DNA of 18,004 nucleotides from an uncultured Fretibacterium sp. (GTDB lineage Bacteria > Synergistota > Synergistia > Synergistales > Aminobacteriaceae), in the NCBI GenBank assembly GCA_937899395.1, contig CALBPU010000144.1:1-18004 (forward strand), given 5' to 3'. The notes beneath the pieces are model-generated. The model was given only the letters and a program-made list of their open reading frames with translations, searched no databases and was not told the origin of the DNA. Position numbers and translations under genes: made by a program. Shown piece after piece: positions 6,586-14,265 of the stretch. Each line of letters starts with the position of its first letter. Position 1 is the stretch's first letter.

Positions 6586-7692
6586 TTAATGTTTATATTT
6601 TTGCTTTGATTGTTTATCACGATTTTGAGATTTATTTTGCTTAGGTTTGTTTTTAACTTTCGCTTTAGGACCCTCCAAAATTTTTTCGATTTTATCGCTT
6701 AAAGGCTTAAAAGGTTTTGCGTTGACTTTTACGTTTAATTTTCTGCGCTCGGCTTTGGCTTTTAACATGGCCATTCGTTCAGCAGCTGCTTTCTTTTTTT
6801 CCGCAAGCTCCTTATCTTCGCCCCATTCTTCACCGTTTAACACAGTCTCTTGAAATGTCGGGAAATCTTTTATTGAAACTTGAACTAACCTTCCGTTGGG
6901 AAATCTTATATTAACGCTTTCATTTCCAAGCTCGATTGTTTCAAGCGTATAAACTCCCTGAGGTGTTTTAATTTTTGCTCCGGGTCCGGGAAGTTTTGAC
7001 CAAACTTCAGAGTAATAATCTTTTTCATACGACATGCAACACATTAAACGTCCGCAAAGTCCTGAAATTTTTGTAGGATTTAATGCGGAACGCTGCTCTT
7101 TTACAATTTTCATGCTTATCGGTGAAAAACTCCTTAACCAATAACTGCAACAACATGGCCGTCCACATGAAGCAATACCTTTAACTATCCTTGCTTCATC
7201 TCGAATACCGATTTGCCTTAATTCAATTCTTGCTCTGAAAGCATGTGCAAGTTCACGAACAAATAAGCGAAAGTCTATTCTCTGATCCGCCGTAAAATAA
7301 AAATAAATCTTCTTCCTGTCTAACGTAAATTCAGCGTCCGCAATTTTCATATCTAATTGATTTCTCACTAGTACGCTTCGAGCTTTTAACAAGGCTTCCT
7401 CTTCAATGTTTTTATTGACATAATAAAGTTCGATGTCCTTATCAGTCGCCTTCCTTACAAATTCAACTTGTTGAAAAATTGCTTCACTGCCTTCTTCAAA
7501 TCTCGATTTATCGACACAATAATTTTCGTATTGTTCGTCCGTTAATTTTCCGCTAGGCAATCCAAGTTCAAATCCTCTGAAAGTTTTTAACAATACCCAA
7601 CTAGGTCGTTCATCGGTTAAAATTTTTTCGTCATCTATTTTCGCAAGTCCCATATATCTAGGCTTGCCAAAGATCATTAAGTACGCACTCAA
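6586..7692 (-). CDS. ricT: PSP1-domain protein RicT (YaaT) with a long basic tail
   Basis: The product is 368 residues. The PSP1 domain is recognised by the conserved cysteine segments SCGRPCCCSYWL and GLCGRLMCCMSYE, separated by KIVKEQRSALNPTKIS. In Bacillus the homologue RicT works with RicA and RicF, carries iron-sulphur clusters and affects mRNA maturation by RNase Y. Residues from about 295 onward form a lysine-rich, low-complexity, probably disordered tail ending in KQKYKH. This makes the protein roughly 90 residues longer than the Bacillus one. I accept a TTG start at 7692, 7-8 bases after AAGGAAAG; the next ATG (7677) has no ribosome site and would trim the first strand (AYLMIFGKPRYMG). 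It overlaps holB by 35 bases and is the last gene of the operon. Confidence 0.85.
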   Translation of the reverse strand: MSAYLMIFGKPRYMGLAKIDDEKILTDERPSWVLLKTFRGFELGLPSGKLTDEQYENYCVDKSRFEEGSEAIFQQVEFVRKATDKDIELYYVNKNIEEEALLKARSVLVRNQLDMKIADAEFTLDRKKIYFYFTADQRIDFRLFVRELAHAFRARIELRQIGIRDEARIVKGIASCGRPCCCSYWLRSFSPISMKIVKEQRSALNPTKISGLCGRLMCCMSYEKDYYSEVWSKLPGPGAKIKTPQGVYTLETIELGNESVNIRFPNGRLVQVSIKDFPTFQETVLNGEEWGEDKELAEKKKAAAERMAMLKAKAERRKLNVKVNAKPFKPLSDKIEKILEGPKAKVKNKPKQNKSQNRDKQSKQKYKH

Positions 7693-8383
7693 AATAATTC
7701 TTTCCTTCTTTTAATGTCATTAAAATAATATCGCATAAAACAGGAACGGATAAATTTTTTTTTGCCGCAATTATTTTTAGTCTCTCTATAATTTCAGCAA
7801 GAATAAAATTTTTCCCTTCCGTTTCAAAATTTGCCCACGCTTCTATATCCTTTATAATTTCATATAAATCAATTTTACGTGATTTCTCTAACCATTCAAT
7901 CCATTCTGATTCGTTCATTGGCATTTGACGAGATTCTGATTGTTCGTTAAAGATTAAAACGTTAAAACGTGAACGGCTTTTCAGAGTCGGCAGTAATAAC
8001 CTTCCGTCCTCCATTAAAAATAATATATAAGCATGTTCGGGAGGTTCTTCCGAAAGTTTTAAGAGGCTGTTTGCTGCGGGCAACAATAATTTATCAGCGT
8101 TCATTACAACTCCCAATCGTTTTTCAGCTTCAAACGGTTTTAATGCAATGTCATTTATTAAATCTCTGCACATGCTAATATCGGGTGCTTTGTCATCGCT
8201 GCCGATTATCAATAAATCAGGGTGAGCTTCTCTGAAACTTCCCAAAATAATTTCAGCAAGAGCTTTTATTATTTCACGATGAAATTTTGAAGGAGCTGCG
8301 ACAGCTCTGCAATGAGGAATATTTCCTTCTTCAGTTTCACGCAAAATTTCATTCCACGTTACATTAGCAGAGAGATCAGACAC
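7658..8383 (-). CDS. holB: DNA polymerase III delta'-like subunit, short and divergent
   Basis: This 241-residue protein matches the clamp-loader delta' family mainly through the segment NADKLLLPAANSLLKLSEEPPEHAYILFL followed by LLLPTLKSRSR. That corresponds to the AxNALLKxLEEPP and LLPTIxSRC motifs. The N-terminal P-loop is degenerate (residues about 21-40, IPHCRAVAAPSKFHREIIKA) and the zinc-binding cysteines are absent, so it should not hydrolyse ATP; delta' subunits generally do not. It is about 90 residues shorter than the Bacillus protein, mostly at the C-terminal collar. The start is a GTG nine bases after GGAG. It overlaps yaaR by 25 bases and ricT by 35, as expected for the conserved tmk-yaaR-holB-ricT order, and that context supports the call. 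Confidence 0.78.
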   Translation of the reverse strand: MSDLSANVTWNEILRETEEGNIPHCRAVAAPSKFHREIIKALAEIILGSFREAHPDLLIIGSDDKAPDISMCRDLINDIALKPFEAEKRLGVVMNADKLLLPAANSLLKLSEEPPEHAYILFLMEDGRLLLPTLKSRSRFNVLIFNEQSESRQMPMNESEWIEWLEKSRKIDLYEIIKDIEAWANFETEGKNFILAEIIERLKIIAAKKNLSVPVLCDIILMTLKEGKNYFECVLNDLWQA

Positions 8384-8817
8384 CCTTTAATCTCCTCCAT
8401 AATCGCAAGAGCCTTCGTTCTGTTGCCCTCATAAATAAAAGCTTCCTCCAATTCTTCCATAGCTTTTTCGGCACGCTCGATAGTTACATAAAGTTTTCTG
8501 TCAGTTTTTCGCCATCTCATATCACGCTTAATTCTCATTCCCTGAGCAGCACGCTTTAACAACTCATGCAACACCGCCCGATATTCCTCGATTAAACGCC
8601 CTCCCGGAAATACTGACAATTTATCCGAAAGTTCGTAAAGCTGATCCAATAAATCCTCAAGCTCTGCTGACTCCATTACGGATTCAAATGAAAATGCTGA
8701 AGGTGATATTGCGCTCGCAGGATCTGTGTGATGTCCTGTGTTACTGCTTCCGTATTCAACACGGGGTTGAGAAGGGGGTGAAGGTTCGCTGCCCCGTCTC
8801 TTAATCTGAATAGCCAT
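8359..8817 (-). CDS. yaaR: YaaR family protein (DUF327)
   Basis: The 152-residue cytoplasmic protein has a Ser/Pro-rich, probably flexible N-terminus (1-45). This is followed by a helical domain that includes LLDQLYELSDKLSVFPGGRLIEEYRAVLHELLKRAAQGMRIK and a second helix pair ending in GCLISLLM. This pattern, with DLLDQLYELSDKLS and the spaced EYRxVLxxLLK, is typical of DUF327/YaaR. The biochemical role is not known. Its ATG overlaps the tmk stop codon by one base, with GGAGG ten bases ahead. Its position between tmk and holB is the same as in Bacillus (where yaaQ may intervene), and that is the strongest support. Confidence 0.82.
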   Translation of the reverse strand: MAIQIKRRGSEPSPPSQPRVEYGSSNTGHHTDPASAISPSAFSFESVMESAELEDLLDQLYELSDKLSVFPGGRLIEEYRAVLHELLKRAAQGMRIKRDMRWRKTDRKLYVTIERAEKAMEELEEAFIYEGNRTKALAIMEEIKGCLISLLM

Positions 8818-9374
8818 TAAATTAATGCCTCCAGCTTTGAAATTACAGCCTCAAAAACTTCATCTTCGTTCAGATTATCACAAAATATCCGTGTTAAATT
8901 CAAATTCCTGTAAGCACTCGAAACTCTTTTCATAAACATAAGACCTTCAGCCTCGAATTTGTCATTTTTGTTATTTCGTTCTTTGACACGTGAAAAAGCA
9001 ACTTCAGGCGAAATATCAAGGAAAATTTTTATGTCAGGTTCAGGAAATTTACAGGCGTTAATAATATCCTTTATGTTAGGAATGACGGATTGATATGCTA
9101 CAGTCGATTCGTTGTAACGTTCGCAAATTACGTTGTGATTATTTTCGAGTTCGGGCAAAATAATTTTGTCAACATGTTCTGCCCTGTCTGCTAAAAATAA
9201 TAATAAATCCGACAATGCACAAAAATTTTTACTGCCTAAAATAATTTCACGCAGCATATAAGGTTCAGCAGTCCTTATTGTTTTTCGGCCTGTACGAGCT
9301 TCAAGCCATTTTGAGATTTTCCCGGCTTGAGTGCTTTTTCCGCAGCCGTCAATTCCTTCAATGGTTATAAACAT
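8817..9374 (-). CDS. tmk: Thymidylate kinase (dTMP kinase)
   Basis: Phosphorylates dTMP to dTDP with ATP in the cytoplasm, an essential step in dTTP supply. The 185-residue protein shows the P-loop GIDGCGKST at 7-15, the dTMP-binding segment ERYNESTVAYQS (the usual DRY is ERY here), DISPEVAFSRVKER and a lid-like KNDKFEAEGLMF. The arginine in the LID region and the plain P-loop leave the class of enzyme (E. coli-like or human-like) open. The start ATG follows GGAGAAATAATAAA only four bases after the S55 gene ends. It is slightly short (about 205-215 is usual), mostly by compact loops, with no sign of truncation. Confidence 0.9.
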   Translation of the reverse strand: MFITIEGIDGCGKSTQAGKISKWLEARTGRKTIRTAEPYMLREIILGSKNFCALSDLLLFLADRAEHVDKIILPELENNHNVICERYNESTVAYQSVIPNIKDIINACKFPEPDIKIFLDISPEVAFSRVKERNNKNDKFEAEGLMFMKRVSSAYRNLNLTRIFCDNLNEDEVFEAVISKLEALI

Positions 9375-9378
9375 TTTA

Positions 9379-11043
9379 TTATTTCTCCACTTGAATAATT
9401 TTCTTCATCATTCCGTCAATAAAATAATCGGACTCGAAAATTTTCAATGTACCTTCCCTAATGCGGCGTTCTTTAGTCTGGCTTAAAAATTCTTCCTCTT
9501 CAGGAATTGTATTAATATTTTCGTAAGAACCTGAATTTTTTTTCGCTGCTGCGTTTTTAAGAACCTCCGTAAGAGTATCAGTATCAAGTTCGAGAACTAA
9601 TTCGTTGTTAGAATCGGCTGCCTTAAATTCAGTGAGCATTCTTTCAACACTGTCGATAGTTTTTAAGCCTTCGTTCAAAGCTATTTGAGGCATAGGTTCA
9701 GCTCCTCCGCCCCTGACTAAAATTTGAGCAGTTCCTGAAGCATTTTCGGGAATTCTTAACTTGAAAGTTCTCTCAAAGGGGTCTTCTCTCCAACCGCGTA
9801 ATCTGACTTTAATATTAATTTCTTCACCAGGTTTAGCTTTTGATACGGTTTGAATATCCTCAATCCTTAAAATTTTAGGGGTTTGAGAGGCTTCAACAGT
9901 CATTGAAAATCCTGCGGGAATTGTGTGTGAAAAAGGTTGAGTTAAATATGAGTTAATAATTTCGAGAGTATCCTTGAAAGCTTCCTCAAAAACATCATCA
10001 TCAGAATAAAATATATCTGTCCTTGTCCAACCGTTCGGAATATTTTTACCGTCAATTCTCAAAGTTATCAAAGCAGTTCCCTGACCTTTACGCCCCCATG
10101 CTTCATATGAAAGCCCCTTGAAAATTCCCTCGAAAATTTTTGAAGTTATAAACTCGTCTGCTACAACACGAAATTTATATTTATTCTCTTTATCAGTGTC
10201 AAGATTTTTGAATGTAAATGACGCTGCGAATGACGGTGCAAAAATTCCTGCCTGACCTCCTATAGCTGCTTCTCTGTCCTGAGTTATTGTGCCGTTAATA
10301 TAAAGAGGGCTTGCGAGTTTGAACGGAAAAGTTCTGCTGTCAACTGTATCATGAACATAAGCTCTTGCACTGGGGTATAAAACATTTCCGCGATTCAAAA
10401 ATTCATGGCCGAAAGCTAAAAATTTTCCGTCTGTTGATGTTGCTGTAACAGTTCCAGCAGCAGATAATTCAACATCTCCCCAAACTAACATTGCTGCAAT
10501 AGCATCGCCGGGTTTGAAATAATAATTTTGAATCCCTTGAGCATTCATTGAAATTCCCTGAATAATATTAACTCCTAATGATTTACTCAATCTTGAAATC
10601 GAATTTGAGTTCATTCCCGAAAGAGTTAATACTGCCGTTTTAATTCCATCGTTATTAAACACAGCCTGCATTGAATTAATCGGAGTTACAAGAGCTAAAG
10701 ACTGATCGCTGTTTTCCCAACCGCTTCGTACAGCACCTGCAAGTCTTCCCCTGATATATAAAGGAGAACCGCTCATGCCTTGAGAGAGTTTATTTTTTCC
10801 GATGAATTTTATCATTATAGCGCTGTCAATATTAGTACCGGGTTTTTGAGGAATTATACTGACGACTTTAACAGGTAATCTTGAGGGTTCGGTGCCTTTT
10901 AAGACAGTGAGAATATAACCCTGCATACCTGATTTAATTTCGCTGATATTTATAACGGGTTGAGCAGGAACAAAATTTTCAGCCGAAACAGCCGTTGAGA
11001 CATTGAACATTAAAAATACTGCCAATAAAATTTTTTTATACAT
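9379..11043 (-). CDS. Exported SpoIVB-like peptidase (S55 family) with permuted motifs
   Basis: The 554-residue protein starts with a signal peptide (MYKKILLAVFLMFNVSTAVSA, cleavage before ENF). Residues about 35-130 hold GMQGYILTVLKGTE and the nucleophile motif GMSGSPLYIRGRLAGAV with Ser93 (or Ser91). Residues about 170-225 hold AAGTVTATSTDGKFLAFGHEFLNRG, with a likely catalytic His213. In SpoIVB the His motif comes first and the Ser motif last, so the order is reversed here. No separate PDZ domain is evident. The C-terminal 180 residues look like beta-sandwich domains (EEINIKVRLRGWREDPFERTF), probably extracytoplasmic. Its start overlaps the prfB stop by eight bases, so translation is probably coupled. 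The substrate is unknown; spoIVB itself is a sporulation protease and need not share its role. Confidence 0.78.
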   Translation of the reverse strand: MYKKILLAVFLMFNVSTAVSAENFVPAQPVINISEIKSGMQGYILTVLKGTEPSRLPVKVVSIIPQKPGTNIDSAIMIKFIGKNKLSQGMSGSPLYIRGRLAGAVRSGWENSDQSLALVTPINSMQAVFNNDGIKTAVLTLSGMNSNSISRLSKSLGVNIIQGISMNAQGIQNYYFKPGDAIAAMLVWGDVELSAAGTVTATSTDGKFLAFGHEFLNRGNVLYPSARAYVHDTVDSRTFPFKLASPLYINGTITQDREAAIGGQAGIFAPSFAASFTFKNLDTDKENKYKFRVVADEFITSKIFEGIFKGLSYEAWGRKGQGTALITLRIDGKNIPNGWTRTDIFYSDDDVFEEAFKDTLEIINSYLTQPFSHTIPAGFSMTVEASQTPKILRIEDIQTVSKAKPGEEINIKVRLRGWREDPFERTFKLRIPENASGTAQILVRGGGAEPMPQIALNEGLKTIDSVERMLTEFKAADSNNELVLELDTDTLTEVLKNAAAKKNSGSYENINTIPEEEEFLSQTKERRIREGTLKIFESDYFIDGMMKKIIQVEK

Positions 11044-12140
11044 TTCCTTTTGCCTTCTGTCGTAAAAATTCCATTATGAAATCATTTATATCACCATCAA
11101 GAACAGCTTGAATATTTCCTTTTTCATAATCAGTTCTGTGATCCTTAACGAGTGTGTAAGGGTGAAGAACATAACTTCGGATTTGACTTCCCCAAGCAGC
11201 TTCTTTTTTATCACCGACTATTGAAGCCAGTTCGCTTTGACGTTCCTGTAAAGCCTGTTCGTATAATCTGCTTTTTAATACGTGCATAGCTGTTTGACGG
11301 TTTTGAATTTGTGAACGTTCGTTTTGACATGTAACAACAATTCCTGAAGGAATATGAGTAATTCGGACTGCGCTGTCAGTTCTGTTGACATATTGACCGC
11401 CTGCACCGCTTGCTCTGAAAGTGTCGATCTTCAAATCTTCGGGCTTAATTTCGACATCGACATCATCGGAAAATTCAGGAGAGACTAAAACCGAAGCGAA
11501 ACTTGTGTGTCTTCTGTGTGCAGAATCGAACGGCGAAATTCTCACAAGCCTGTGAACACCTTTTTCAGCCTTTAGAAATCCGTAAGCATAATCACCCTTA
11601 ATCATAACGGTCGCGCTTTTAATTCCCTCGCCTTCGTCGGTCATTGCCTCAATAACATCAGCCTTATAACCTTCACGTTCACAATAACGCAAATACATTC
11701 TCAAGAGCATTCCCGCCCAATCTTGAGAATCAAGTCCGCCTGAGCCTGCGTGAATCATTAAAATAGCGTTTGCCTCATCGTGTTCATCATTAAGGAGCAA
11801 TAAAAGTCCTACACGTTCAAGTTCATTGCGTAAATCTTTTGCTCTGGAATAAAATTCTGCTTCGAGTTCTTTGTCATCGGAGTCTCTCAAAATTTCCTCA
11901 ATAGTAATTAAATCATCATGTTCAGATTTTATGTGATTTAATTTATCTATACGTGAATTAATTTCGGAGAGTTCACGCAAAACATCTTCGTGTCCTTCAG
12001 ATGTCCAAAAATCCGGAGCAGATGTTATATCTGTTAAAGATTTAGAACGCTCGGTTAAGACAGGTAAGTCAAAGGCTGTCCTGCATCGTTTGAACTAAGG
12101 CGTGCAGTTCTTCCATTTCTGATTTTATATTTTGATTCAT
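11036..12140 (-). CDS. prfB: Peptide chain release factor 2, with programmed +1 frameshift
   Basis: RF2 terminates translation at UGA and UAA. The coding sequence is in two frames. Codons from the ATG at 12140 read MNQNIKSEMEELHALVQTMQDSL, then a TGA stop (12069-12071). Skipping one base at CTT TGA C gives Asp and continues as DLPVLTERSKSLTDITSAPDFW, joining the long frame to a stop at 11036. The result is 367 residues, almost the E. coli length (365). The anticodon-like tripeptide SPF is at about 202-204 and the catalytic GGQ at about 247-249, matching the E. coli positions within three residues; SPF marks it as RF2 rather than RF1. The ribosome site for the ATG is weak. A one-frame call starting at a TTG (11980) would lose 53 residues. 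It is the first gene of its operon. Confidence 0.9.
12068..12074 (-). promoter_or_regulatory. Programmed +1 frameshift site in prfB (CTT TGA C)
   Basis: The minus strand reads CTTTGAC, with the in-frame TGA at 12071-12069. Slippage on CTT by one base gives CTT GAC and opens the downstream frame. This is the classic autoregulatory RF2 site: when RF2 is scarce, the UGA is read slowly and the shift increases. The upstream stimulator is weaker than the classic AGGGGG; only AGGA lies four bases before CTT. Confidence 0.9.
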
Positions 12141-12191
12141 TAAAAAATTTCATGTACCTTTCAAAAATTAATAATCTTAGAGAAGAATAAT

Positions 12192-12220
12192 AACACAATA
12201 ATGATAAAATGAGATATAAT
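12192..12220 (+). promoter_or_regulatory. Putative promoter of the small membrane-protein gene
   Basis: A perfect -10 box TATAAT is at 12215-12220, 26 bases before the ATG of the plus-strand gene. Around 12192-12197 the -35 match is poor (AACACA), and the surroundings are very AT-rich, so the -35 assignment is weak. The 106 bases between this gene and the divergent prfB gene should also carry the prfB promoter, but I see no convincing one. Confidence 0.4.
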
Positions 12221-12246
12221 AAAACAATATTCAAGAGGTGATAAAT

Positions 12247-12615
12247 ATGCTCAGTAACGATAATTTCGTTACAATCGAAATTTTTAACGAACGTACAAAC
12301 AGTATTGAAGAAAAAATAATAGGCTTGCAATCGGGTATGAACCAAAAATTTGATAAACTTGAAAATTTAATAGCAACAGAAATAAGATTTAACGATCAAG
12401 CACATGAACATTTACAAACTTCTGTTTATTGGGGATTTGCTATTGCTACCATTGTGATAACCCTAGTTATCGCTTTAGTCGGATTTATGATTACGTTAGC
12501 ACCGTCATTCTTAGAAATAATCAGGAGTAAACAACAAAAATTCGTTACGACCGAGCAGGTTCAGGAAATTGTTGACAAAGCTATCTCAAGAGCATTCGCA
12601 AATACGGCAAGGTAA
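12247..12615 (+). CDS. Small coiled-coil membrane protein of unknown function
   Basis: I do not recognise a named family. The product is 122 residues. Residues 10-50 (EIFNERTNSIEEKIIGLQSGMNQKFDKLENLI) have heptad-like spacing and should be a coiled coil. Residues 61-86 form one transmembrane segment (YWGFAIATIVITLVIALVGFMITL), followed by a charged, helical C-terminal tail (EIIRSKQQKFVTTEQVQEIVDKAISRAF). There is no signal peptide. I start at the ATG at 12247 with AGAGGTG six bases before it; a GTG three codons earlier lies on the ribosome site. It is the only plus-strand gene in the window, single and monocistronic, wedged between two minus-strand operons. The layout recalls small oligomeric coiled-coil plus membrane-anchor proteins, but no function can be given. 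Confidence 0.72.
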   Translation: MLSNDNFVTIEIFNERTNSIEEKIIGLQSGMNQKFDKLENLIATEIRFNDQAHEHLQTSVYWGFAIATIVITLVIALVGFMITLAPSFLEIIRSKQQKFVTTEQVQEIVDKAISRAFANTAR

Positions 12616-12619
12616 AAGG

Positions 12620-12640
12620 TAAAAGGGGCTGTTTGCCCCT
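12620..12640 (-). terminator. Intrinsic terminator of the oligopeptide transporter operon
   Basis: AGGGGC (12624-12629) and GCCCCT (12635-12640) pair perfectly around a five-base loop. On the minus strand the stem is followed by TTTT and then ACCTTTT. It begins three bases after the binding-protein stop codon. On the plus strand the stem follows the small membrane-protein stop by eight bases but has no T-run after it, so the terminator mainly serves the minus strand. Confidence 0.68.
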
Positions 12641-12643
12641 CTG

Positions 12644-14242
12644 CTATTCGACGATTTCGGCTCCTCTGAAAATCAAAGTCCCTATTGCTGAACGGTAAAT
12701 ATTTTTAACACGTTTACTTTGCATTACTACAGACGAGTAAAAATATATCGGTGCTACAGGCATATCTTCCATAATATAATTTTCAGCTTCATGAAGATAA
12801 TTAATTCGTTTCACATGATCCGTTTCGATTGAAGAATTTTTCATGGCCGTATCAAATTTTTCATTGTTGTAACCTGTATCATTTTGAGGAGAATTTGATA
12901 TTAAACATTCAAGCAAATTTGCAGCGTCATAGAAATCCATAATCCATGCTTCCCTCGCAATGTCAAAATCTTTTTTTCTTCGTGTTTCAATAAAAACTTT
13001 CCATTCTTCATTCTGCAATTCAACTTCAATTCCCAAATATTTTTTCCACATTCCCTGCAATGCTTCGGCCATAGATTTGTTGCCGGGATTTGAATTGTAT
13101 TTGTACGAAACTTTAGGAAAGCCTTTTCCGTCAGGATAACCTGCTTCAGCCAATAATCTTTTTGCCTCTTTAATATCAGCACGTTCAGGAAGAAAATTTC
13201 CGCCCTCATTCCTGAAATCTTTTTCACTCGTTGTTCCCGGTACTAAATCACATACAAAACCTGTTGCAGGTCTTTGATCTCCCATTAAAATTTTGTCGAT
13301 GATAATTCTTCGGTCAATAGCTAATGTAAATGCCTTCCTCACTCTTACATCATCAAACGGAGGTTTATTAACGTTGAATGAACAATACGCCGTTCCTAGT
13401 GCAGGATAAGATTTTGCCTCGCCCCTCTTCAACAACATAGGAAGCATTTGCGAAGGTATACTACCCATATAATCAATTCGTCCTGCCCTGAATGCCGCAA
13501 GCGCTGTATTCTCATCAGCTATCATAACAAAATTAAGCCTGTCAATTTTTACCTTGTCAGCTTCCCAATACTCTGGATTTTTAACAAGCGTGATTTTTCC
13601 GCCGTCTCCATGTACCCAGCTCTCAAGCTTAAAAGCTCCGTTTGAAATTAATGTCTCAGGTTTTGCTGCCCAAGTTCTTTCAGCATTATTAACAATATCC
13701 ATTCTTACAGGAAGAAATACAGGGAACTCAAAGTAATCCATTATTAAAGGATTTTTATATTCAAGTTCAAGAACTAAAGTTTTTTCATCAGGTGCTGACA
13801 CTCCGACTTCTTCAGCTTTTGCGCTACCGTTATAAAACGCTTCACCGTTCTTAATGAAAAATCCGTAATAAGCATATGGAGAACCTGTTTCAGGATTTAA
13901 CAACCTTAAAAATCCGTCTCGAAATTGTGAAGCCGTTAATTTTTCACCGTCAGACCACTTCAAATTATCTCGCAAATGAAATGTCCATTTTAATTCGTCT
14001 TCCGAAATTTCCCAGCTTTCAGCACAGGCAGGTTCGATTTCATCATTGAAATTAAAACGCACAAGACCTTCAAATATGTTCCTTATTACGACGCTTCCGT
14101 CACTGGCGTTATTAAGTGCAGGGTCAATAGTTCGAGGATCTGCTCCCAAGTTATAAACAATTTCCTTTGAACTAGCGAATGAACTTGTAACTGTTACAAA
14201 AACAAAAATTAAAGTTAAACAAATTTTTCTCATCAAAATCAA
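12644..14242 (-). CDS. oppA: Oligopeptide/dipeptide ABC transporter substrate-binding protein
   Basis: This is a family 5 extracellular solute-binding protein of about 532 residues (SBP_bac_5), exported by a type I signal peptide (MRKICLTLIFVFVTVTSSFA, then SSKEIVYNLGADPRTIDPAL). Family features are GADPRTIDPALNNASDGSVVIRNIFEGLVRF, the ELKWTFHLRDNLKWSDGEKLTASQF block, PFDDVRVRKAFTLAIDR, and the C-terminal EDMPVAPIYFYSS. It should bind peptides in the periplasm and deliver them to the membrane complex. AAGGAGGA stands 8 bases before a TTG at 14242 and 17 before the ATG at 14233, so I prefer the TTG; the mature protein is the same. It is the last gene of its operon, after the ATPases. An oppA/dppA choice on ligand size cannot be made from sequence alone. 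Confidence 0.85.
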   Translation of the reverse strand: MILMRKICLTLIFVFVTVTSSFASSKEIVYNLGADPRTIDPALNNASDGSVVIRNIFEGLVRFNFNDEIEPACAESWEISEDELKWTFHLRDNLKWSDGEKLTASQFRDGFLRLLNPETGSPYAYYGFFIKNGEAFYNGSAKAEEVGVSAPDEKTLVLELEYKNPLIMDYFEFPVFLPVRMDIVNNAERTWAAKPETLISNGAFKLESWVHGDGGKITLVKNPEYWEADKVKIDRLNFVMIADENTALAAFRAGRIDYMGSIPSQMLPMLLKRGEAKSYPALGTAYCSFNVNKPPFDDVRVRKAFTLAIDRRIIIDKILMGDQRPATGFVCDLVPGTTSEKDFRNEGGNFLPERADIKEAKRLLAEAGYPDGKGFPKVSYKYNSNPGNKSMAEALQGMWKKYLGIEVELQNEEWKVFIETRRKKDFDIAREAWIMDFYDAANLLECLISNSPQNDTGYNNEKFDTAMKNSSIETDHVKRINYLHEAENYIMEDMPVAPIYFYSSVVMQSKRVKNIYRSAIGTLIFRGAEIVE

Positions 14243-14265
14243 AATAAAATTCCTCCTTAAAATTT

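Noticed and set aside
8817..9374. ERY in place of DRY in thymidylate kinase as a sign of altered function
   Set aside because: A conservative change; the P-loop and other dTMP-binding segments are normal and the operon context is conserved.
12055..12345. A 96-codon minus-strand frame overlapping the start of prfB
   Set aside because: It covers the prfB leader in another frame and runs antisense through the plus-strand gene's start; the amino acid sequence is unlike any family and the frameshifted prfB explains the region.
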